Shown: piece by piece, positions 42,121 to 47,783 of the stretch | Position numbering within the stretch: the first letter of the stretch is position 1 | How the letters are laid out: each line of letters opens with the position of its first letter | Assembly (NCBI GenBank): GCA_003331985.1 | Contig: QOQK01000007.1 | Span: 1 to 47,783 of the forward strand | Reading direction: 5' to 3' | DNA length: 47,783 bases | Source: PS1 clade bacterium | GTDB taxonomy: Bacteria; Pseudomonadota; Alphaproteobacteria; RS24 | The notes under the pieces: generated by a model | The model's database searches: none | Told to the model about the DNA's origin: nothing | Seen by the model: only the letters and a program-made list of their open reading frames with translations | Made by a program: the position numbers and the translations under genes

Positions 42121-43617
42121 ATGCGCACCGTACCCCATTTCATTTCCGGCAAAACCGTTGAAGGGCAATCAGGTCGCTTCGGGGATATCTACAACCCCAG
42201 CACCGGAGAGGTTCAATCGCAAGTTCAGCTTGCTACCCAGGACGAAATGTCAGATGCCGTGGCAGTCGCCGTAGCAGCACAACAAGGCTGGAGCGCAACC
42301 AACCCACAAAGACGCGCCCGTGTGTTGTTCAAATTTAAAGAATTGCTGGAAGCCAATATGGACGAACTGGCAGCCATGCTGTCCTCAGAGCATGGCAAGG
42401 TGATTGCCGACTCTAAAGGCGACATCCAGCGCGGTCTTGAGGTTATTGAATTTGCTTGTGGTATCCCGCATTTGCTCAAAGGTGAATATACTGAGGGCGC
42501 AGGCCCCGGCATTGATGTCTTTTCCGTTCGCCAGCCGCTTGGTGTTGTCGCGGGTATTACGCCCTTCAACTTTCCTGCAATGATACCCATGTGGATGTTC
42601 GGGGTGGCGATTGCATGCGGTAACGCCTTTATCCTGAAGCCATCAGAGAAAGACCCTTCCGTGCCTCTCAGACTGGCCGAACTTATGACAGAAGCTGGAC
42701 TGCCTGACGGTGTCTTGAATGTCGTTCATGGAGATAAAACTGCCGTGGATGCTATTTTGACTCACCCCGATATTAAAGCAGTAAGCTTTGTCGGTTCCTC
42801 GGATATTGCTCATTATGTTTACTCAAACGGCACAGCAAATGGTAAGCGCGTTCAGGCCATGGGCGGGGCGAAAAACCATGGCATTATTATGCCAGATGCC
42901 GATATGGATCAGGTCATTGCTGACTTTTCAGGCGCGGCTTATGGCTCTGCGGGCGAACGTTGCATGGCACTTCCTGTGGCTGTGCCTGTCGGCAAAGATA
43001 CGGCAGATGAATTTGTCTCCCGCATGAAAGAAGAAGTCGGGAAACTTAAAATCGGAATCTCAACTGACGCAGAAGCGCATTACGGACCTGTGGTCTCATC
43101 GGCGCATCGTGAAAAAATCGAAAGCTACATTCAAATGGGTGTTGACGAAGGTGCTGACCTGGTTGTTGACGGGCGCGGGCATTCTCTGCAAGGCCATGAG
43201 AATGGGTTCTTCATCGGTCCGACACTTTTCGACAATGTGAAACCGGAAATGCAAAGCTATCAAGAAGAGATTTTTGGCCCTGTGCTTCAAGTAGTACGCG
43301 CTGAAAACCTTGAAGAAGCCGCCAGCCTGCCAAGCCGCCATCAATATGGTAATGGCGTGGCGATTTTCACCCGTAATGGTCTGGCAGCGCGAGAGTTCGC
43401 ATCCAAAGTTAATGTCGGTATGGTTGGGATTAACGTCCCAATTCCGGTTCCGGTGGCCTATCACAGTTTTGGTGGGTGGAAGCGGTCTGCCTTTGGTGAT
43501 GTAAATCAGCATGGTACTGAAGGCGTGAGGTTTTACACAAAAGTAAAAACCATGACACAACGCTGGCCATCCGGCGACGTTGACGACCAGTCGTTTATCA
43601 TTCCAACAATGCAATAG
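42121..43617 (+). CDS. mmsA: Methylmalonate-semialdehyde dehydrogenase (CoA-acylating)
   Basis: This 498-residue aldehyde dehydrogenase converts methylmalonate semialdehyde to propionyl-CoA. It has HFISGKTVEG, GITPFNFPAMIPMWM with the active-site Asn, and the catalytic Cys281 in AGERCMALPVAV, the text typical of MmsA rather than other ALDHs. GGAGAGG precedes the ATG. It begins a five-gene valine operon; gaps downstream are 8 to 25 bp. Confidence 0.96.
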   Translation: MRTVPHFISGKTVEGQSGRFGDIYNPSTGEVQSQVQLATQDEMSDAVAVAVAAQQGWSATNPQRRARVLFKFKELLEANMDELAAMLSSEHGKVIADSKGDIQRGLEVIEFACGIPHLLKGEYTEGAGPGIDVFSVRQPLGVVAGITPFNFPAMIPMWMFGVAIACGNAFILKPSEKDPSVPLRLAELMTEAGLPDGVLNVVHGDKTAVDAILTHPDIKAVSFVGSSDIAHYVYSNGTANGKRVQAMGGAKNHGIIMPDADMDQVIADFSGAAYGSAGERCMALPVAVPVGKDTADEFVSRMKEEVGKLKIGISTDAEAHYGPVVSSAHREKIESYIQMGVDEGADLVVDGRGHSLQGHENGFFIGPTLFDNVKPEMQSYQEEIFGPVLQVVRAENLEEAASLPSRHQYGNGVAIFTRNGLAAREFASKVNVGMVGINVPIPVPVAYHSFGGWKRSAFGDVNQHGTEGVRFYTKVKTMTQRWPSGDVDDQSFIIPTMQ

Positions 43618-43634
43618 CGCAAAAAGAGGCTGAC

Positions 43635-44411
43635 ATGGCAGACTTTCAAACACTGACTTTCGAACAAAAAGGCCGCATTGCTGAGGTGACGCTTAATCGC
43701 CCGGACAGCCTAAACGCCTTGAATAGCGAAGTCATGGCCGAGGTTGCCGAGGTCTTTGAGACCATCGACAAAACTGATGGTATTGCTGTGAGCATTCTGA
43801 CTGGCGCAGGCCGAGCTTTCGCCGCTGGTGCGGATATTAAGGAAATGCAGCCCAAAAGCTTTAACGATATGTTTGAGCTTAATTTCTTCGCAGGTTGGGA
43901 CAGATTTGCTGCATGCCGGAAACCTGTAATTGCAGCGGTTAGTGGCTTCGCGCTTGGCGGCGGCTGCGAATTAGCACTGATGTGCGATATTGTGCTGGTT
44001 TCCGACAAGGCGAAATTTGGTCAGCCGGAAATTAAACTTGGAGTAACCCCCGGCATGGGCGGGTCTCAACGCCTTACAAAAGCTGTCGGCAAAGCCAAAG
44101 CTATGGACATGATTTTAACAGGCCGCATGGTTGAGGCTGAAGAGGCCGAGCAATGCGGCATGGCGAGTAGAATTGTGCCTCATGATGACTTGATGAGTGT
44201 TGCGACTGAAGTTGCAGGAACAATCGCCTCTTATTCCATCCCCTCACTCATGGCGGCGAAGGAAATGGTCGCTGCTTCGCTGGAGCTTTCTACCGCAGAG
44301 GGTATCCGTTTTGAACGTCGCCTGTTCCATGCACTTTTCTCTACCGAAGATCAAAAAGAAGGCATGCAAGCCTTTATTGATAAACGCGACCCCGATTTCA
44401 AAGACAAGTAA
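43635..44411 (+). CDS. Enoyl-CoA hydratase (methacrylyl-CoA hydration)
   Basis: This 258-residue crotonase-family protein has an oxyanion hole in RAFAAGADIKEM and ALGGGCELALMCDI, and catalytic-type Glu in FGQPEIKLGVTPGMGG. It would hydrate methacrylyl-CoA to 3-hydroxyisobutyryl-CoA in valine breakdown. It lies between mmsA and isobutyryl-CoA dehydrogenase. Its own family is broad in substrate; the step is inferred from context. Confidence 0.93.
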   Translation: MADFQTLTFEQKGRIAEVTLNRPDSLNALNSEVMAEVAEVFETIDKTDGIAVSILTGAGRAFAAGADIKEMQPKSFNDMFELNFFAGWDRFAACRKPVIAAVSGFALGGGCELALMCDIVLVSDKAKFGQPEIKLGVTPGMGGSQRLTKAVGKAKAMDMILTGRMVEAEEAEQCGMASRIVPHDDLMSVATEVAGTIASYSIPSLMAAKEMVAASLELSTAEGIRFERRLFHALFSTEDQKEGMQAFIDKRDPDFKDK

Positions 44412-44436
44412 GCCAGAGCTTAAAAGGAGCTTAAAA

Positions 44437-45573
44437 ATGGTTTTTGCATTAACTGAAGAACAGGGAATGATCCGCGATATGGCCCAAAATTTCGCGGATG
44501 AAAAAATCCAACCTTTTGCGAATGAATGGGATGCGGAAAAACATTTTCCCGTCGACATGATGCGCGAAGGTGCAGAGCTTGGTTTTGGTGGCATCTACTC
44601 ACCAGAAGAATGTGGCGGAACCGGGCTTTCACGCCTTGATGCCGTATTGATTTTCGAACAACTGAGCCGTGCATGCCCCTCAACTGCAGCATTTATCTCC
44701 ATTCACAATATGGTGACATGGATGCTAACGAGTTTTGGCTCCGATTTCCTAAAGGAAAAATACGGGGCGCATATGACTGCTATGAATTTGATTGGCAGTT
44801 ATTGCTTAACAGAACCCGGTGCTGGATCTGATGCAGGAAGTTTGTCTACCAAGGCCATAAAAGATGGCGACGTCTATAAAATAACCGGCACCAAGCAATT
44901 CATTTCCGGTGCGGGTGCCTCCGATTTATATTTGGTTATGGCTCGAACCGGTGGCGAAGGTGCTGGCGGTGTTTCTGCTTTCTTGCTGGAAAAAGACACG
45001 CCCGGCCTTTCCTTTGGTGCGAATGAGAAAAAAATGGGCTGGAATAGCCAGCCAACGCGTCAGGTTATTATGGATGAAGCTGTCGTGCCCGCCGAAAACC
45101 TTATCGGGCAAGAAGGCGACGGCTTTAAATTCGCTATGATGGGTCTGGATGGTGGACGCCTGAACATTGCCGCATGTTCACTGGGCGGCGCACAGGCTGC
45201 TCTGGAGCAAAGCCTAGATTACGTCAAAGAACGCTCACAATTCGGTCAGGCAATTGCAGATTTTCAAGCCACACAATTTAAACTTGCGGATATGGAAACT
45301 GAACTTCAGGCCGCTCGGTTGATGCTTTATAATGCCGCCGCACGCTTAGATGCCAAAGAGGTAGATGCCACCAAATGGTGCGCCATGGCTAAAAAGCATG
45401 TTACGGATGCCGCCTTTGATGTTACCAACCAAGCCCTGCAACTGCATGGCGGGTATGGCTATCTGTCAGAATATAACATCGAACGCATTCTGCGTGATTT
45501 GCGGGTTCATCAAATTCTTGAAGGCACGAATGAAATCATGCGCGTCATTATTTCAAGAACTCTTTTGAAATAG
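44437..45573 (+). CDS. Isobutyryl-CoA dehydrogenase (acyl-CoA dehydrogenase family)
   Basis: This 378-residue flavoprotein has LTEEQGMIRDMAQNFAD, the FAD/substrate motif YCLTEPGAGSDAGSL, and the C-terminal HGGYGYLSEYNIERILRD and ILEGTNEIMRVIISR. It oxidises isobutyryl-CoA to methacrylyl-CoA. The frame runs back to 44197 across the hydratase gene, but AAAAGGAG precedes the ATG at 44437 by about 7 nt and the family begins there. It is third in the valine operon. Confidence 0.93.
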   Translation: MVFALTEEQGMIRDMAQNFADEKIQPFANEWDAEKHFPVDMMREGAELGFGGIYSPEECGGTGLSRLDAVLIFEQLSRACPSTAAFISIHNMVTWMLTSFGSDFLKEKYGAHMTAMNLIGSYCLTEPGAGSDAGSLSTKAIKDGDVYKITGTKQFISGAGASDLYLVMARTGGEGAGGVSAFLLEKDTPGLSFGANEKKMGWNSQPTRQVIMDEAVVPAENLIGQEGDGFKFAMMGLDGGRLNIAACSLGGAQAALEQSLDYVKERSQFGQAIADFQATQFKLADMETELQAARLMLYNAAARLDAKEVDATKWCAMAKKHVTDAAFDVTNQALQLHGGYGYLSEYNIERILRDLRVHQILEGTNEIMRVIISRTLLK

Positions 45574-45581
45574 GGGTAAGC

Positions 45582-46682
45582 ATGCCAAACGAAATTTCTG
45601 AACAAGATGAAGTGTTTTGCCGCCTTGACAGGCCTCTGGGTCGCTTGACCCTCAACCGACCGGGTGCTTTACATTCACTAAATTTCAATATGTGTAAGCT
45701 TATGATAGACGCCTTGATGGCTTGGCGTGAAGATGACACAGTCAAAGCCATATGGATTGACCACCAGCCTGAAACTCGCGGCTTTTGCGCGGGCGGGGAT
45801 ATTAGAATGCTCTCTGAGAGTGGCAAAAGCGATGGTGTTGAAGCTTGCGCGTTTTTCCGTCTCGAATATCAGCTTAATCATTTTCTGAAAACCTATCCCA
45901 AGCCTGTCATAGCTGTAATGGACGGAGTGACCATGGGCGGGGGTGTCGGCATTTCTGTGCATGGTGCTTTCCGTATAGCTACCGAAAACACTGTTTTTGC
46001 AATGCCGGAAACCGGTATCGCCTTAATGCCGGATGTCGGCGGCGGCTGGTTTCTCCCTCGTCTTGATGGCGAGCTCGGTGCTTGGCTGGCAATGACCGGC
46101 AACAGATTAAAAGCGGCAGACAGTTTTGCCGCCGGTATCGCGACGCACTATGTCACCACTGACCGAGTAGATGCCGCGCGCGCGCATATAGCCGAAGGCC
46201 TTTCTGCTGGCAAAAGCCCTGCAGATTTGCTGGACGAAAAACACCAAGACCCCGGCGCACACGTTCAACTTGACAATGAGACACGCGCCAAAATAGATGA
46301 ATGTTTTGCATCGAACCGCGCAGAAGAAATAGTTGAAAAGTTAGAAGCTGAGAAGTCCAATCTTGGGGATGAGTCATGGGCAGCCAAACAGCTTGCCACC
46401 CTGGCAACCAAATCACCACAATCTGTCAAAGTAGCGTTAAAACAAATTCGCTTGGGCGGCGCGATGTCAGACTTCGCCGATAACATGGCTATGGAATATG
46501 CCGCCGTGTCGCGCATTGTTATGAATCCAGAATTTCACGAAGGGGTCCGGGCGGTTATTTTGGACAAAGATAATGACCCGAAATGGCGTTATGCCAGCAT
46601 TGCCGATGTGCCGGATGCCGAAATAGACGCCGTATTTGCTCCCCTGCCTGCTGATCAGGCGTGGGCACCACTTGAGACATAA
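45582..46682 (+). CDS. 3-hydroxyisobutyryl-CoA hydrolase
   Basis: This 366-residue crotonase-family protein is longer than the hydratase. It has RGFCAGGDIRML, VMDGVTMGGGVGISVHGAFR and the FAMPETGIALMPDVGGGWFLPRL stretch typical of HIBCH, with catalytic Glu in PETGI. It releases free 3-hydroxyisobutyrate from CoA. AGGGGT precedes the ATG. It is fourth in the operon. Confidence 0.93.
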   Translation: MPNEISEQDEVFCRLDRPLGRLTLNRPGALHSLNFNMCKLMIDALMAWREDDTVKAIWIDHQPETRGFCAGGDIRMLSESGKSDGVEACAFFRLEYQLNHFLKTYPKPVIAVMDGVTMGGGVGISVHGAFRIATENTVFAMPETGIALMPDVGGGWFLPRLDGELGAWLAMTGNRLKAADSFAAGIATHYVTTDRVDAARAHIAEGLSAGKSPADLLDEKHQDPGAHVQLDNETRAKIDECFASNRAEEIVEKLEAEKSNLGDESWAAKQLATLATKSPQSVKVALKQIRLGGAMSDFADNMAMEYAAVSRIVMNPEFHEGVRAVILDKDNDPKWRYASIADVPDAEIDAVFAPLPADQAWAPLET

Positions 46683-46699
46683 GTTAACCGGAGGGAAAG

Positions 46700-47572
46700 A
46701 TGACAACTGTAGCCTTTATTGGATTAGGAAATATGGGATCGGGCATGGCCGCAAATCAGGCTAAAGCCGGACGCAAAGTCTTGGCATTTGACCTCTCCGC
46801 AGATGCTGTAGCACGGGCTGTCGAAAATGGCTGCGAAGCAGCTACAAGTGCGGCAGACGCTATCTCACAAGCCGATATTGTCCTCACTATGCTTCCCGCA
46901 GGAAAGCATGTCTGTGGCCTCTACGAAAATGAAGTCCTTCCTAATGCTAAAAGCGGAGCCCTTTTAATTGATTGCTCCACGATTGACGTTGAAAGCGCTA
47001 AGACAGTTGCGAATATGTGCCAAGAGGCCGGCTTTAATTCGGCTGATGCACCTGTCTCCGGGGGCACTGCAGCTGCTGATGGCGGCACGCTGGCCTTTAT
47101 GGTTGGTTGTAAGGAAGAAAATTTTACAGCAGTTCAGGAAGCTTTAGAGCCGATGTCAAAAGCGACATTACTCGCAGGCGGCTTTGGCGCAGGACAGGCG
47201 GCTAAAATCTGCAACAATATGTTGCTGGCTATCACTATGATTGGCACCTGTGAGACCTTTAAAATGGCTGAAAAACTTGGCCTCAATGCACAAAACTTTT
47301 TTGACATTTCATCTCAGGCTTCCGGTCAAAGCTGGTCAATGACAAGCTATTGCCCTGTCCCCGGCCCTGTTCCGGCAGCACCATCTAATCGTGACTATCA
47401 ACCCGGTTTTGCCGGCGCGATGATGCTGAAAGATTTGAAACTGGCGCTGGAATCCGCAGAAGCCAGCGGCGCCAATATTCCTTTTGGGAGCCACGCCGCC
47501 GAAATGTATCAAGCTTTTTGCGATAATGGCGGCGATGTTAAAGATTTCTCCGGCATTATCGAAACGCTATAA
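46700..47572 (+). CDS. mmsB: 3-hydroxyisobutyrate dehydrogenase
   Basis: This 290-residue beta-hydroxyacid dehydrogenase has N-terminal NAD motif GLGNMGSGMA (8-17), the substrate loop DAPVSGGTAAADGG and catalytic Lys in GQAAKICNNML. It oxidises 3-hydroxyisobutyrate to methylmalonate semialdehyde, which MmsA then uses. GGAGGG precedes the ATG. It ends the operon and faces the partial gene at the right edge with a 12-bp gap. Confidence 0.95.
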   Translation: MTTVAFIGLGNMGSGMAANQAKAGRKVLAFDLSADAVARAVENGCEAATSAADAISQADIVLTMLPAGKHVCGLYENEVLPNAKSGALLIDCSTIDVESAKTVANMCQEAGFNSADAPVSGGTAAADGGTLAFMVGCKEENFTAVQEALEPMSKATLLAGGFGAGQAAKICNNMLLAITMIGTCETFKMAEKLGLNAQNFFDISSQASGQSWSMTSYCPVPGPVPAAPSNRDYQPGFAGAMMLKDLKLALESAEASGANIPFGSHAAEMYQAFCDNGGDVKDFSGIIETL

Positions 47573-47584
47573 TTGCGCTTAAAT

Positions 47585-47783
47585 TTACAATTCAAACTTT
47601 TCGGTTCTGACCTGCAAAACTTTAATTATCTCTGCTCCAAGTTGGCGCGTGTTTTTCGGCTGTGAGTTACTGTTTAGAATACTCACCCCAGTCTCAGAGG
47701 CAATATCCCTTAAATGTTGCATCGCTGTTTGTTGGACAGTGTTAGAAATGAGAACTCGGATTGTTCCATTTTCAAACTGCTGG
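47585..47783 (-). CDS. C-terminal end of an unidentified protein (cut by window edge)
   Basis: The reverse complement gives 65 residues from the window edge to a TAA at 47587-47585. They include RVLISNTVQQTAMQHLRDI, ASETGVSILNSNSQP and QLGAEIIKVLQV. The alternation of a hydrophobic strand and a helix looks like a Rossmann-like or periplasmic-binding-type C-terminal lobe; a metal-ABC solute-binding protein is one guess. No identification is possible from this fragment. Confidence 0.6.
   Translation of the reverse strand, partial: QQFENGTIRVLISNTVQQTAMQHLRDIASETGVSILNSNSQPKNTRQLGAEIIKVLQVRTEKFEL

Noticed and set aside
44197-44436. Upstream extension of the acyl-CoA dehydrogenase frame
   Set aside because: It overlaps the enoyl-CoA hydratase gene in another frame; a good Shine-Dalgarno and family alignment fix the start at 44437.

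Overview
The window comes from an alphaproteobacterium, most likely a marine heterotroph of moderate GC content. The evidence is the tRNA-Tyr/tRNA-Gly/tuf block, a DUF3126-cysE pair, an alphaproteobacterial-style NAD kinase, a crtEIBY-blh retinal cassette of the type that travels with proteorhodopsin, and a glucosylglycerate compatible-solute locus. I cannot place it at genus level. There is no sign of prophage, insertion sequence, CRISPR array or integron; it reads as ordinary chromosome with several metabolic islands.

Layout. 1-1535: the 5' end of tuf with tRNA-Gly and tRNA-Tyr (minus strand), then rlmB (plus). 1528-7094: a tightly overlapping minus-strand operon crtE-crtI-crtB-crtY-blh, which would make GGPP, phytoene, lycopene, beta-carotene and finally retinal; no rhodopsin gene lies in the window. 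7552-12223: a cytochrome P450 divergent from crtE, a TonB-dependent receptor with 19-bp tandem repeats in front of it, and a sulfotransferase. 12357-16905: two convergent operons for glucosylglycerate. One carries a glycerate 3-kinase-like gene and a GH13_18 phosphorylase (breakdown); the other carries gpgP and gpgS (synthesis). Together they form a closed cycle around 3-phosphoglycerate. A tRNA-Thr gene sits just upstream of gpgP.

17174-32578: mixed housekeeping and stress genes: trhO, two GST-family genes, cytochrome b561 facing a cytochrome c', glpK, nadK, an MFS and a MATE transporter, a nitroreductase, a 2OG-Fe(II) oxygenase, an unrecognised exported protein, thrS-yidD, a small membrane protein, a NifU/IscU-like protein and cysS. 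32579-41064: folE with a structured leader, hisI, a CBS-domain protein, a rhomboid protease, a DsbA/HCCA-isomerase-like protein, a GMC oxidoreductase, a gamma-carbonic anhydrase-like protein, DUF3126, cysE, an M20 amidohydrolase and a CHCC zinc-finger protein. 41081-47572: an alpha/beta hydrolase followed by a complete lower valine-degradation operon (mmsA, enoyl-CoA hydratase, isobutyryl-CoA dehydrogenase, 3-hydroxyisobutyryl-CoA hydrolase, mmsB). The right edge holds the C-terminal end of an unidentified minus-strand gene.

Functionally the window combines a light-related module (retinal), an osmolyte module (glucosylglycerate) and branched-chain amino acid catabolism, which fits a surface-ocean lifestyle. 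Several start codons were moved inward from the longest reading frame because of Shine-Dalgarno placement or family alignment; each case is explained in its entry.
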